Positions 47,109 through 56,327 of a stretch of 64,000 nt of DNA are shown here, in pieces. Position 1 is the stretch's first letter; each line of letters begins with the position of its first letter. The notes under the pieces were generated by a model. The model ran no database searches and was not told the DNA's origin. It saw nothing but the letters and a program-made list of their open reading frames with translations. Both the position numbers and the translations under genes were made by a program. Source of the DNA: JANELJ01 sp024511395 (GTDB lineage Bacteria; Pseudomonadota; Gammaproteobacteria; GRL18); the NCBI GenBank assembly GCA_963681975.1, contig OY820613.1, positions 1,302,001 through 1,366,000 of the forward strand, given 5' to 3'.

Positions 47109-48096
47109 TGCCCGTGTTGTTTCAATGTGTGAATATCAGGCATCAGCTGCAAGAGGCATTACCGTTGCCCTTGCGGCCTTTTTTTTGAGCCTTTTTCCCC
47201 TGTCGCAAGTGTCTGCCGGCGATTCAATCAGGGATTTATTATCAAATTTTGTCGCCAGTGGTGCCAGTCAGCTTTTTGACGGTACCTTTATCTATCTGTA
47301 CGGTGACCAGGTTCAGACTATCAAGGTTCATCGAAGTCTTAATAATAAAGGCATGGTGGTTGAATCTTTTACCCACATTGATCAACCGCAGGACAGTCAT
47401 TCCAGAGTGCTGGTCAATCAGTACTGCAGTTTGAAAAACGGCTGGCAGTACCAGTTTAACGCCATATCTTCCAGTTTTCCGTTCCGGGTTAATAACCAGT
47501 TTGAACAGTTGCAGGAATATTATACGTTTGAGCCTGTGCCATCCGGAAAGGTGGCCGATTTAGAAACCAGAGGGATAGGTATTAAAGCTTCTGATCCTTA
47601 TCGTTACAGCTATAAACTCTGGTTTGAACCACAATCTGCAACATTGATGAAATACCAGCTGCTCAGTGCGGATAATAAAATTGTAGAACAGTATCTGTTT
47701 ACCGATATTACCTTTTATCCTTCTGTTATTGCTGCAGCATCAGAACAGCAGATAGCCCCTACCTGTTATCAGCGCTTTACAGGTTTACAACAGGCGACTG
47801 AAAAATATTTAGATCTGCAGTCATTTCCTGTCGGTTATGAACCGGTATCCTATCGTAAAGGTCGCATCGGACATAGTGATCGTCATGCAGAACAGTTTCA
47901 GATCAGTGATGGTCTGGCCGATGTATCGGTTTTTATAGAAGATGTTATTGATAAAAGTAAACATATCAGCGATGTGGTTCGCATGGGCCCTATGACCGTG
48001 GCCGGTAAAACCATTGGCACTCATCAGATAACTGTTATTGGTGCTATACCGGTTGAAGGTGCGCTCAAAATACTTGACTCTATTAAGGTGCCCTGA
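47101..48096 (+). CDS. rseB: Sigma-E regulatory protein RseB
   Basis: A 331-residue periplasmic protein with a signal peptide ('GITVALAAFFLSLFPLSQVSA') and the two-domain MucB/RseB fold. It has 'FDGTFIYLYGDQVQTIKVHR' early on and 'LPVGYEPV'-like sequence before the smaller C-terminal domain. It shields RseA from cleavage. The start at 47101 overlaps the end of rseA; the open frame extends further upstream but lacks a better start. Confidence 0.93.
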   Translation: MSNARVVSMCEYQASAARGITVALAAFFLSLFPLSQVSAGDSIRDLLSNFVASGASQLFDGTFIYLYGDQVQTIKVHRSLNNKGMVVESFTHIDQPQDSHSRVLVNQYCSLKNGWQYQFNAISSSFPFRVNNQFEQLQEYYTFEPVPSGKVADLETRGIGIKASDPYRYSYKLWFEPQSATLMKYQLLSADNKIVEQYLFTDITFYPSVIAAASEQQIAPTCYQRFTGLQQATEKYLDLQSFPVGYEPVSYRKGRIGHSDRHAEQFQISDGLADVSVFIEDVIDKSKHISDVVRMGPMTVAGKTIGTHQITVIGAIPVEGALKILDSIKVP

Positions 48097-48620
48097 TGGT
48101 TGAAGAACAGGCCCGGGTAGTAGACAGGGAAGGGGACTATGTCTGGGTAGAAACCCAATGCCAGACCAGTTGTGGCTCCTGTTCCGTAAAAAACGGCTGC
48201 GGTACCCAAGTTTTATCAAAAGTTTTTGGCAATAAGTCGGCCTATATTCGTTGCCGAAATACCTGTCAGGCTAAAATCGGCGATCAGGTTATTATTGGTA
48301 TCAATGAAGCTGAATTATTATCCGGTTCCTTCCTTTTGTATCTGCTGCCGATTTTAACCATGATTGCTGTTTCAGGAGTTGGGGTAGCCATAGCCGGACA
48401 ATGGTGGCCGCAGGGAACTGATCTGCTGGCCATTATCGGCGCTGTTATCGGACTGCTGGTAGGCTTGAAATATTCCTGTATTATAAGTCAAACAGGTCCC
48501 CGGAAACAGACTCATAAAAAATCCAGTTATGGCTCTCAGAATACAAAGTATGAACCGGTTATTCTGCGCAAGGTCAATCCTCTTGCATCAGCAAAACAGG
48601 TCATCTGGAATAAACCGTGA
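48096..48620 (+). CDS. rseC: Sigma-E positive regulator RseC
   Basis: A 174-residue inner-membrane protein with the RseC/MucC cysteine motif (C22, C26, C29, C35 in 'QCQTSCGSCSVKNGCG') and two membrane segments (about 78-98 and 108-126). It has a hydrophilic tail longer than usual. In E. coli it helps the reducing of SoxR and affects sigma-E. It overlaps the next gene by four bases (GTGA). Confidence 0.92.
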   Translation: MVEEQARVVDREGDYVWVETQCQTSCGSCSVKNGCGTQVLSKVFGNKSAYIRCRNTCQAKIGDQVIIGINEAELLSGSFLLYLLPILTMIAVSGVGVAIAGQWWPQGTDLLAIIGAVIGLLVGLKYSCIISQTGPRKQTHKKSSYGSQNTKYEPVILRKVNPLASAKQVIWNKP

Positions 48621-48859
48621 CCGTTAATTTTTATTACCGAAACGGCTGTCATCTGTGCGAAGATCTTTATGCCGAACTCCTGCCTTATAAAACCTCCCAT
48701 GGCCTGACGATTATTATGCACAATATTGATAAAGAACCGGCCTTAAAAGAAAAATATAACCAACTGGTACCGGTACTGACCGATACAGGGGGTAATGAAA
48801 TCTGTCATTATTTTTTTGATAAGGCCGGTTTTGAAAAGTTATTAAGTGATCCTTCCTGA
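48617..48859 (+). CDS. Glutaredoxin-like (DUF836) protein
   Basis: An 80-residue thioredoxin-fold protein with the CxxC-type site 'NGCHLCED' (9-16) and cis-Pro 'LVPVLTD'. It starts at GTG 48617, coupled to the end of rseC. Such genes are common between the rse cluster and lepA in gammaproteobacteria. Its substrate is not known. No mucD/degP gene lies in the cluster here. Confidence 0.85.
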   Translation: MTVNFYYRNGCHLCEDLYAELLPYKTSHGLTIIMHNIDKEPALKEKYNQLVPVLTDTGGNEICHYFFDKAGFEKLLSDPS

Positions 48860-48930
48860 TCACTCTACTTTCTACCCATAATTTGTTACAATTGCGAGTT
48901 TTATTGACCCTTTAAGGCTGGAAGTACTAA

Positions 48931-50733
48931 GTGGCTGAACTCGAGTTTATACGTAACTTTTCAATTATTGCTCATATTGATCACGGCAAGTCCACGCTCT
49001 CGGATCGACTGATTCAGATCTGCGGCGGATTAACTGCACGTGAAATGCAGGCCCAGGTGCTCGATTCCATGGATATTGAACGGGAGCGGGGCATTACCAT
49101 TAAGGCACAGAGTGTTTCTCTGGATTATAAGGCTGATGACGGCTATACCTACCAGCTAAACTTTATTGATACTCCCGGACATGTGGATTTTTCCTATGAA
49201 GTTTCCCGCTCACTGGCGGCCTGTGAAGGCGCTTTGCTGGTTGTGGATGCTTCACAGGGGATAGAAGCTCAGAGTGTGGCCAATTGTTATACAGCCATTG
49301 AGCAGGGTCTGGAAGTTCTGCCGGTACTGAATAAAATTGATCTGCCGGCCGCCGATCCCGTGCGGGTAATGACTGAAATTGAAGAAGTCATTGGCCTAGA
49401 TGCAATGGATGCCCCCATGGTCAGTGCCAAGACCGGCGAAGGTATGCATGAGCTGCTAGAGTATCTGGTTAAACATATTCCGCCGCCGCAGGGTGAACGT
49501 GATGCACCCTTACAGGCCCTGATCATTGACTCCTGGTTTGACTCCTACCTTGGCGTTGTGTCACTGGTGCGGGTTATGCAGGGCACTTTAAAAGTCAAAG
49601 ACAAAATGCTGGTCATGTCCACAGGTAAAACCCATGTGGTGGACGGCGTAGGCATTTTTACCCCCAAACGTGAAAAGAAAACTTTCCTGACCGCTGGAGA
49701 AGTGGGCTATGTGATTGCCGGTATTAAGGATATTTACGGGGCGCCGGTTGGTGATACGCTGACCACAGCCCATCACCCCTGTCAGGAATTCTTGGAAGGC
49801 TTTAAGGAAATTCAGCCCCGGGTTTTTGCCGGTTTATTTCCGGTTACCTCAGATGATTATGAAGGTTTACGCGAAGCGCTGTCTAAGTTAAAGCTTAACG
49901 ATGCGGCATTATTTTATGAACCTGAAGTGTCTCAGGCACTGGGTTTTGGTTTTCGCTGCGGTTTCCTAGGCATGCTGCACATGGAAATTATTCAGGAGCG
50001 TCTGGAACGTGAATACGAACTGGATTTAATTACTACCGCACCGACGGTTATTTATCAGGTACTGACCACCAAAGGCGAAATCATTGAAATTGACAATCCG
50101 GCGGATCTGCCGGATCGTTCCACCATTGAAGAAATACGTGAACCCATTATTATAGCCAATATTTTAATGCCTCAGGAATATGTGGGTAATGTGATCAGCC
50201 TGTGTATTGAAAAGCGCGGTGTCCAGAAGAAAATGCAGTATGTGGGTAATCAGGTTAATATGACCTTTGAAATGCCTATGAACGAAGTGGTACTGGACTT
50301 TTTTGACCGTCTGAAATCCGTCAGTCGCGGTTTTGCCTCCCTGGAATATCACTTTGATCGTTTTGAAGCCTCTAAACTGGTCAAAATGGATATTTTAATC
50401 AATGGTGAAGTCGTAGATGCCCTGTCACTGATTGTTCATGAAGACTTTGCCTTGAAACGCGGCCGTGAACTGACCGAAAAAATGAAAGAACTGATCCAGC
50501 GGCAGATGTTTGATGTGGCTATTCAGGCGGCTATTGGTTCCAAGGTGATTGCCCGAACCAATGTTAAGGCCTTAAGAAAGAATGTTACCGCCAAGTGTTA
50601 TGGTGGTGATGTCAGCCGTAAACGTAAACTGCTGGAAAAGCAGAAAGCGGGGAAAAAACGTATGAAGCAGGTTGGGCGTGTGGAAATTCCACAGGAAGCC
50701 TTTTTAGCGGTGCTGCATATTGGTAATGATTAA
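48931..50733 (+). CDS. lepA: Elongation factor 4 (LepA)
   Basis: A 600-residue translational GTPase with G1 'AHIDHGKSTLSDRL' (14-27), 'RERGITIKAQ', G3 'DTPGHVDF', G4 'NKID' and the LepA-specific C-terminal domain ('CYGGDVSRKRKLLEKQKAGK'). It acts on stalled or assembling ribosomes. It starts with GTG. lepB follows after 53 bases. Confidence 0.97.
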   Translation: MAELEFIRNFSIIAHIDHGKSTLSDRLIQICGGLTAREMQAQVLDSMDIERERGITIKAQSVSLDYKADDGYTYQLNFIDTPGHVDFSYEVSRSLAACEGALLVVDASQGIEAQSVANCYTAIEQGLEVLPVLNKIDLPAADPVRVMTEIEEVIGLDAMDAPMVSAKTGEGMHELLEYLVKHIPPPQGERDAPLQALIIDSWFDSYLGVVSLVRVMQGTLKVKDKMLVMSTGKTHVVDGVGIFTPKREKKTFLTAGEVGYVIAGIKDIYGAPVGDTLTTAHHPCQEFLEGFKEIQPRVFAGLFPVTSDDYEGLREALSKLKLNDAALFYEPEVSQALGFGFRCGFLGMLHMEIIQERLEREYELDLITTAPTVIYQVLTTKGEIIEIDNPADLPDRSTIEEIREPIIIANILMPQEYVGNVISLCIEKRGVQKKMQYVGNQVNMTFEMPMNEVVLDFFDRLKSVSRGFASLEYHFDRFEASKLVKMDILINGEVVDALSLIVHEDFALKRGRELTEKMKELIQRQMFDVAIQAAIGSKVIARTNVKALRKNVTAKCYGGDVSRKRKLLEKQKAGKKRMKQVGRVEIPQEAFLAVLHIGND

Positions 50734-50786
50734 GCCTCTATCTAATAAATACAGACCTTTCTGGAATTAACAATAAGAGATAACTA

Positions 50787-51650
50787 ATGGATTTTGATAT
50801 AGCACTTGTTCTGGTGGTACTTACTTTTGCCTCCGGCATTATCTGGTTAATGGATAAATATTTATGGGAAAAGGAACGCAAGGCCAGACAGCAGGCCGAA
50901 CTGGATAAAAAAGGTAAGGAACTCACCGAGCAGGAGCGTGATGCACTGCTGGCGGATCCGGTGATTGTGGATTATGCCAAATCCCTGTTTCCTATATTCT
51001 TTATTGTTCTGCTGTTACGTTCCTTTATTTTTGAACCGTTTCGAATTCCTTCCCAGTCCATGATGCCTAATCTGTGGGTAGGTGATTTTATTCTGGTGAA
51101 TAAGTTCAGTTACGGGGTGCGTTTGCCGGTTTTAAACCTGGAAATACTGGATACAGGAAAGCCCAAAAATGGGGATGTGGCGGTTTTTCGTTACCCTGTG
51201 AATCCGTCTATTAATTTTATAAAACGGGTTATCGGTGTGCCCGGTGATCACGTGATTTATAAAAACAAGGTATTATATATCAATGGTAAAATGATCCCGC
51301 AGGAACTGATTGGCGTATACCAAGGGGAAGGTTCCGGAGAGAAAATGACCGGAGCTATTCTTAAAAATGAGGATTTACTTGGTGTTAAGCATAATATTCT
51401 GCTGGTTCCCGGTAAACCTGATTATAGCTACATGTATTTTTCAAAGTTCTATAAAGAAGGGCACATTGACCTGGTAGTGCCAGAAGGCCATTATTTTATG
51501 ATGGGTGATAACCGTGATGAGAGCCATGACAGCCGTTTCTGGGGACTGGTGCCGCAGGATAATCTGGTGGGTAAGGCTTTTATGATCTGGTTTAACTGGG
51601 ATGTGGGTCACGATTTGTTCTGGGAGCGTATTGGTAATACTATTGAATAA
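50787..51650 (+). CDS. lepB: Signal peptidase I
   Basis: A 287-residue inner-membrane serine protease that cleaves signal peptides. Two N-terminal membrane segments (about 5-24 and 66-80) flank a charged cytoplasmic loop. The nucleophile S91 lies in 'FRIPSQSMMPNL' and the general base K146 in 'FIKRVIGVPGD'; 'GDNRDESHDSRFWG' follows. The spacing matches E. coli LepB closely. Confidence 0.97.
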   Translation: MDFDIALVLVVLTFASGIIWLMDKYLWEKERKARQQAELDKKGKELTEQERDALLADPVIVDYAKSLFPIFFIVLLLRSFIFEPFRIPSQSMMPNLWVGDFILVNKFSYGVRLPVLNLEILDTGKPKNGDVAVFRYPVNPSINFIKRVIGVPGDHVIYKNKVLYINGKMIPQELIGVYQGEGSGEKMTGAILKNEDLLGVKHNILLVPGKPDYSYMYFSKFYKEGHIDLVVPEGHYFMMGDNRDESHDSRFWGLVPQDNLVGKAFMIWFNWDVGHDLFWERIGNTIE

Positions 51651-51713
51651 TCAATAACATGGATTATACTTCTAATAATTAATATTTAATTTCCACTATC
51701 TGAAGGAAATAAA

Positions 51714-52100
51714 ATGCTTAAACAGGGCTTAAAATATAGACAACAAAAGGGCTTTACACTGGTAGGATGGTTAATTGTTATTGCTATTTTTCTGTTCTTT
51801 GCCTATCTGGCCATGATTCTGACTCCCGTTATGGTGGGTAACCACACCATGGATCGTATTCTGGAGTCCTTAAAAGAAGAGCCCGGTATTACCCAGAAGT
51901 CCAAACAACAGATCTGGCGTTTAATTGAAAACCGTATGTTGATTAACCAGGTTCGCAGTGTCACCAAAGATGATTTTGAAATTGTTAAAGAACCCAATAA
52001 AGTCGTGGTTTACCTGGATTATGAAGACCGGGTGCATTTTGCAGCTAACATCTATATTGTTTTTGAGCGGGAAAAATCTGTAGAGCTGGTCAGAAATTGA
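51714..52100 (+). CDS. DUF4845 membrane protein
   Basis: A 128-residue protein with one N-terminal membrane helix preceded by a prepilin-like 'QKGFTLVGWLIVIAIFLFFA' and a soluble C-terminal part. It belongs to DUF4845, usually found between lepB and rnc, as here. Function unknown. Its end overlaps rnc by four bases. Confidence 0.88.
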   Translation: MLKQGLKYRQQKGFTLVGWLIVIAIFLFFAYLAMILTPVMVGNHTMDRILESLKEEPGITQKSKQQIWRLIENRMLINQVRSVTKDDFEIVKEPNKVVVYLDYEDRVHFAANIYIVFEREKSVELVRN

Positions 52101-52777
52101 TAAAAAATCTCGATCCTTTATGTACCATGCTGGGTTATCATTTTAAAGATATCAGCCTGCTTAAAGTGGCTTTAAGTCATCGCAGTATTGGTAAAAATAA
52201 TAATGAACGGCTGGAATTTCTGGGTGACTCGGTGATCGGATATGTAATTGCCCAGGAGCTATACCAGAGACTGGCTGAGGATAGTGAGGGTAATTTAAGC
52301 CGTTATCGTTCTCTGCTGGTTAAGGGGGATACCCTGGCCAGTATTGCCCGTCAGTTTGAAGTCGGCAAGTATCTAAAACTGGGTGGTGGAGAACTCAAAA
52401 GCGGCGGTTACCGGCGTGATTCCATTCTGGCTGATGCCATGGAAGCTATTATTGGCGCCATTACTCTGGACTCTGATATTGAACAGGCTCGTCAATGTAT
52501 TTTAAGCTGGTATAAAACCTGTCTGGATAATATTACTTCTCTTGATCTTAAAGATCCCAAAACCCGTCTGCAGGAATATCTTCAGTCCCGTAAATACGAA
52601 TTGCCTCAATACAAAGTGGTTTCTGTTAACGGTAAGGAACATGCACAGATTTTTCAGGTGGACTGTACAGTAATTGAACTGGGGCAAACCATTTCTGCCC
52701 AAGGCAAAACCCGTCGGGCGGCGGAACAGAAAAGTGCAGAATTAATGCTTGAAAAAATCTTAGAGAAAAGCCAATGA
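52097..52777 (+). CDS. rnc: Ribonuclease III
   Basis: A 226-residue double-strand RNA endonuclease. The catalytic signature is 'NERLEFLGDSVIGYVI' (about 35-50), with a second metal site in 'ILADAMEAIIGA' and a C-terminal dsRNA-binding domain ('DPKTRLQEYLQSRKYELPQY', 'GKTRRAAEQKSAELML'). The start is TTG or ATA-near at 52097; the first residues of the frame fit the family. It overlaps era by four bases. Confidence 0.95.
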   Translation: MIKNLDPLCTMLGYHFKDISLLKVALSHRSIGKNNNERLEFLGDSVIGYVIAQELYQRLAEDSEGNLSRYRSLLVKGDTLASIARQFEVGKYLKLGGGELKSGGYRRDSILADAMEAIIGAITLDSDIEQARQCILSWYKTCLDNITSLDLKDPKTRLQEYLQSRKYELPQYKVVSVNGKEHAQIFQVDCTVIELGQTISAQGKTRRAAEQKSAELMLEKILEKSQ

Positions 52778-53718
52778 CCGATACTGATAACACCGGAGAG
52801 GGCAGTGCTTCATTTCCAGATGATTACCGCAGCGGCTATGTCGCTATTATCGGTCGACCTAATGTAGGCAAGTCCACCCTGTTAAACCGTATTCTGGGGT
52901 TTCATCTCAGTATCACCTCCAAAAAGCCTCAGACTACCCGCCACCGTTTACTGGGTATTAAAACTACCCGTACCGCCCAGATGGTTTATATTGATACCCC
53001 GGGACTGCACCAGAATTATAAAGGGGCTATTCACCGTTATATGAACCGTGAAGCCTTAACGACCCTGCAGGATGTAGATGTGATTGTCTTTGTCATGGAC
53101 GGTCTTAGATTAACCCCAGAAGACGAGTATGCGATTACTTTGCTGGAAAAATGCGACCAGCCGGTGATTCTGGTGGTTAATAAAACCGACAAAATTAAAA
53201 ACAAGAAATTGTTACTGCCGTTTCTGGAAAATATCAGTAAGAAGCTCAAATTTGCCCAGGTTCTGCCGGTTTCAGCTGCCAAGGGCAGCAATGTACTGGA
53301 ACTGGAAAAAGCCATAGAAGCCCATCTGCATATTTCTCCCCCTTATTATCCTGAAGAGCAGATCACGGACAAATCGGATCGTTTCCTGGCCGCTGAACTG
53401 ATTCGGGAAAAAATTATGCGCCTGCTGGGACAGGAAGTACCTTATGCTACGGCAGTAGAAGTGGAAGCTTTTGAAGAAGATGAAAAGCTGATTAAAATTG
53501 CGGCCATTATCTGGGTTGAAAGGGATAATCAGAAAAGCATAATTATTGGTCATAAAGGCCAGCAATTAAAGGAAATCGGCAAACAGGCCCGACTGTCTAT
53601 GGAAGGGTTGTATAATAAAAAAGTGTTTCTGAAACTCTGGGTTAAGCTCAAGGACGGCTGGTCGGATGATGAGCGTGCATTAAAAAGCCTGGGCTATTTT
53701 GATGAATACGGTGCCTGA
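52774..53718 (+). CDS. era: GTPase Era
   Basis: A 314-residue GTPase with a C-terminal KH domain, needed for 30S maturation. Motifs: 'IGRPNVGKSTLLN' (G1, about 27-39), 'PQTTRHR' (G2), 'DTPGLH' (G3), 'NKTD' (G4), 'VSAAKG' (G5), then KH 'IIIGHKGQQLKEIGKQAR'. A short acidic N-terminal extension precedes the G domain. It overlaps rnc and recO. Confidence 0.97.
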   Translation: MTDTDNTGEGSASFPDDYRSGYVAIIGRPNVGKSTLLNRILGFHLSITSKKPQTTRHRLLGIKTTRTAQMVYIDTPGLHQNYKGAIHRYMNREALTTLQDVDVIVFVMDGLRLTPEDEYAITLLEKCDQPVILVVNKTDKIKNKKLLLPFLENISKKLKFAQVLPVSAAKGSNVLELEKAIEAHLHISPPYYPEEQITDKSDRFLAAELIREKIMRLLGQEVPYATAVEVEAFEEDEKLIKIAAIIWVERDNQKSIIIGHKGQQLKEIGKQARLSMEGLYNKKVFLKLWVKLKDGWSDDERALKSLGYFDEYGA

Positions 53719-54469
53719 CCGAATAAAACTGGATTATAAAACGGCGGTGGTTCTTCATCATTATAATTATCAGGACAACAGCCTGATTGTTAATTTTTTT
53801 GTGCAGGAACTGGGTAAGCTCAGCGCTGTAGCCAGGGGTGTAAAAAATTCAAAAAAGGGCCGTTACGCCTTATTGCAGCCTTTTCAGAAACTGACTATCA
53901 GTTTAAGCGGTAAAGGCGATCTGCTGACACTGACCCAGGTAGAGGCGCTGCTACAGGCGGATTCAGAAAAATGGAACCTGAAGGGTAAGTCACTTTATTG
54001 TGCCTACTATATTAATGAGCTGCTGCTAAATCTTTTGCCAGCTCATACTGACTGCTCGGCTATCTTCAACCTTTATCATGAAGTCCTGAAACTGCTGAGC
54101 AGCCACATTGATGACAGTGACCAGGACAACTTTCATTATGAAATTCCTCTACGGCTGTTTGAGCTGAAATTGCTGGAGTTTCTGGGTTATAGCCTGAACC
54201 TGACAGTGGATCAGAGCAGTGGTGAGAAGGTCAGTGCAGACAGGCAATATTATTACCAGCTGGATGTCGGACCGTCTCTTCAGCAAAATATCCAGGCACA
54301 GGCTTTATTAATCAGCGGTCAGACTCTGCTGAATATGGCCCAAAGCCGGTTTAATGATCAGAAAACCTTGCATGAAAGCAAACAATTATTAAAATGGGCT
54401 ATTTCCCAGCATCTGAATAAACCCTTAAAAAGCCGTGAGCTGTTTAAACAATTATACGCTAACAAATAG
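53702..54469 (+). CDS. recO: DNA repair protein RecO
   Basis: A 255-residue RecO: N-terminal OB-fold ('TAVVLHHYNYQDNSLIVNFF', 'GKLSAVARGVKNSKKGRYAL') and a helical C-terminal domain. It loads RecA with RecR and RecF. The ATG at 53702 lies inside the end of era, a typical coupled start. The zinc-finger cysteines of some RecO proteins are absent, as in E. coli. Confidence 0.94.
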   Translation: MNTVPDRIKLDYKTAVVLHHYNYQDNSLIVNFFVQELGKLSAVARGVKNSKKGRYALLQPFQKLTISLSGKGDLLTLTQVEALLQADSEKWNLKGKSLYCAYYINELLLNLLPAHTDCSAIFNLYHEVLKLLSSHIDDSDQDNFHYEIPLRLFELKLLEFLGYSLNLTVDQSSGEKVSADRQYYYQLDVGPSLQQNIQAQALLISGQTLLNMAQSRFNDQKTLHESKQLLKWAISQHLNKPLKSRELFKQLYANK

Positions 54470-54535
54470 AATACCCCTCGTTCCCGCGCAGGAGTATGGG
54501 CACCACAAGTTATTTCTTTAATTGAGGACAAGAGT

Positions 54536-55288
54536 TTGAGAACCAAATTAATACGAAGTAATTCCATTTTACTGGGCGTCAATATCGATCATATTGCTAC
54601 TTTAAGACAGGCACGAGGCACCCGTTATCCCGATCCGGTTAAAGCGGCCATGGATGTGGAGCAGGCCGGCGGGGATAGTATTACCCTGCATTTAAGAGAG
54701 GATCTCCGGCATATCCAGGAACGGGATGTGTTTTTAACTAAGGAAGTACTGCAGACCCGAATGAATCTAGAAATGGCCGTCACTGATGGTATGCTGGATA
54801 TTGCTGAACAGGTTAAACCGGCAGATTGCTGTCTGGTGCCGGAAAAAAGGGAAGAGCTAACCACCGAAGGCGGCTTGGATGTGGCCGGGCAGGTTTCTAA
54901 AATCACGGATGCCTGCCAGCGCCTGTCTGAGGCAGGGGTGCGAGTCTCATTATTTATTGATGCCGATAAAGCCCAGATTGAAGCGGCAGTCCAGGTAAAG
55001 GCACCGGTTATTGAAATACATACTGGACATTATGCCGATTATCAGGGTGAGCAACAGCAACAGGAGTTTGAACGCATTAAAGAAGGGGTGTTGTATGCCC
55101 GCTCACTGGGTTTGACCGTCAATGCCGGCCATGGCCTGCATTATCATAATGTTGAACCGATTGCGGCTCTGGAGAATATTGAAGAGCTGAACATCGGCCA
55201 TGCTATTATTGCTCATGCCTTATTTGTGGGCCTGCCGCAGGCGGTTAAGGAAATGAAAAATTTAATGTTAAAAGCAAGAAACCCGTAA
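54536..55288 (+). CDS. pdxJ: Pyridoxine 5'-phosphate synthase
   Basis: A 250-residue TIM-barrel enzyme that makes pyridoxine phosphate from aminoacetone phosphate and deoxyxylulose phosphate. It shows 'LLGVNIDHIATLRQARGTRY', 'LHLREDLRHIQERDV', 'CCLVPEKREELTTEGGLDV' in pattern and 'VNAGHGLHYHNV'. A TTG at 54536, spaced after GAGGACAAGAG, is the likely start and adds a few residues to the usual N-terminus. Confidence 0.96.
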   Translation: MRTKLIRSNSILLGVNIDHIATLRQARGTRYPDPVKAAMDVEQAGGDSITLHLREDLRHIQERDVFLTKEVLQTRMNLEMAVTDGMLDIAEQVKPADCCLVPEKREELTTEGGLDVAGQVSKITDACQRLSEAGVRVSLFIDADKAQIEAAVQVKAPVIEIHTGHYADYQGEQQQQEFERIKEGVLYARSLGLTVNAGHGLHYHNVEPIAALENIEELNIGHAIIAHALFVGLPQAVKEMKNLMLKARNP

Positions 55289-55345
55289 TTAAAAAATAGT
55301 TACAGGGAGAAATTTGATATTTTTTGTAAAAATAAAAAATAATTA

Positions 55346-55373
55346 TTGACTCTACTCCAAATGGATATATAAT
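55346..55373 (+). promoter_or_regulatory. Promoter of the cold-shock gene
   Basis: TTGACT (55346-55351) and TATAAT (55368-55373) are 16 bases apart. Transcription from here would give a 5' leader of about 195 bases before the cold-shock ATG, as is usual for cspA-type genes, whose long leaders act as thermosensors. Confidence 0.7.
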
Positions 55374-55576
55374 CTATTTTAGCTTGAAAGTATGACTTAG
55401 ATATTTATGCACACCCCTCGATATTCTTTCTTTTAAAAGACTGAATACTCGTCAAGTTTTTCATAAGTAAATAGCACCACTTCTCAGCACAACCCGTTCT
55501 TAACTCTGATTTTAAATTATTTAAAACAGATCTATGGACACTAATAAAATTACTAATTGGAAAAGGATATAAATAT

Positions 55577-55777
55577 ATGTCTACTGGTACTGTAAAATGG
55601 TTTAACGAATCTAAAGGTTTTGGTTTTATTGAGCAGGATTCTGGTCCTGACGTTTTCGCTCATTTTAGTGCGATTTCTGGCTCAGGTTTCAAAACTTTAA
55701 TTGAAGGTCAAAAAGTTGAGTTCACTGTAACTCAAGGTCAAAAAGGCCCTCAGGCAGAAAACATTGTTGTGGTATAA
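55577..55777 (+). CDS. Cold-shock domain protein (CspA family)
   Basis: A 66-residue single cold-shock domain with RNP1 'KGFGFI' (13-18) and RNP2 'VFAHF' (26-30). It binds single-stranded nucleic acid and acts as an RNA chaperone. It has AAAGGATAT before the ATG, a long leader and a strong terminator, so it is a single-gene unit. Which Csp paralogue it is cannot be told. Confidence 0.95.
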   Translation: MSTGTVKWFNESKGFGFIEQDSGPDVFAHFSAISGSGFKTLIEGQKVEFTVTQGQKGPQAENIVVV

Positions 55778-55800
55778 TACTTTTTAAGTAAATTACCAAC

Positions 55801-55840
55801 AAAAAAAAGGGTAAGTCTGAAAAGACTTACCCTTTTTTTT
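55801..55840 (+). terminator. Rho-independent terminator after the cold-shock gene
   Basis: GGGTAAGTCT (55809-55818) pairs with AGACTTACCC (55823-55832) around GAAA, with eight A before and eight T after. Confidence 0.95.
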
Positions 55841-56327
55841 GTCTGAAATTAAGCAAGAAGGCTCAATAAGCCTATCTTTATTACTAAGAGTAAATATAAA
55901 TTTTCTCTAAGCGTGAAAACACTCACGGAAATAATAAATTTTCCGGTATATGATCTCACTAAACCTGAAGCAAAAGATTCACTTTTAAGTGTTCAAACAT
56001 TTCTTGGCAGGAAAAGATTTTTTAGAAGGGGGTTCAGGAACAGTTGGGAACGAAAATTATGTTATTTAGTTCAACCTGAATAATACCGTTTTAAGCCTGA
56101 CATCAAGCCAGGTTTAAAACGGTATTATTCAGGTTGAACTATTTATACTTTAATGAGTTGATTTTTTACTTGTTATAAAATTTCAATTAAATTAGTAAAG
56201 ATTTTGACAACAATATTCAAAAACCTTAAAATAGAGGATTATCCTGAATGGTTTCAAAAAGCCTGTTCTGTTCAAGATTGCTAAAAGTGCTTGGAAAGAC
56301 ATTAGAACGGCTTAAAACAGTAGCTAA
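55841..56327. other. Gap of 487 bases with a MITE and a possible broken small frame
   Basis: No recognisable gene. A frame opening with GTG at 55913 (MKTLTEIINFPVYDLTKPEA and about 35 more residues) is interrupted by the MITE at 56069-56139 and would end soon after it. It has no known relatives that I can name and may be chance. yceD begins at 56328. Confidence 0.45.
56069..56139. mobile_element. 71-bp MITE made of two right ends of the IS5-family element
   Basis: The first 50 bases equal the reverse complement of the right end of the IS5 copies, and the last 26 form the same right end in opposite direction, so both arms (26 bp, perfect) are right ends. It is flanked by TATTTA at 56063-56068 and 56140-56145. 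It should be mobile with transposase from copies D or E. Confidence 0.93.
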
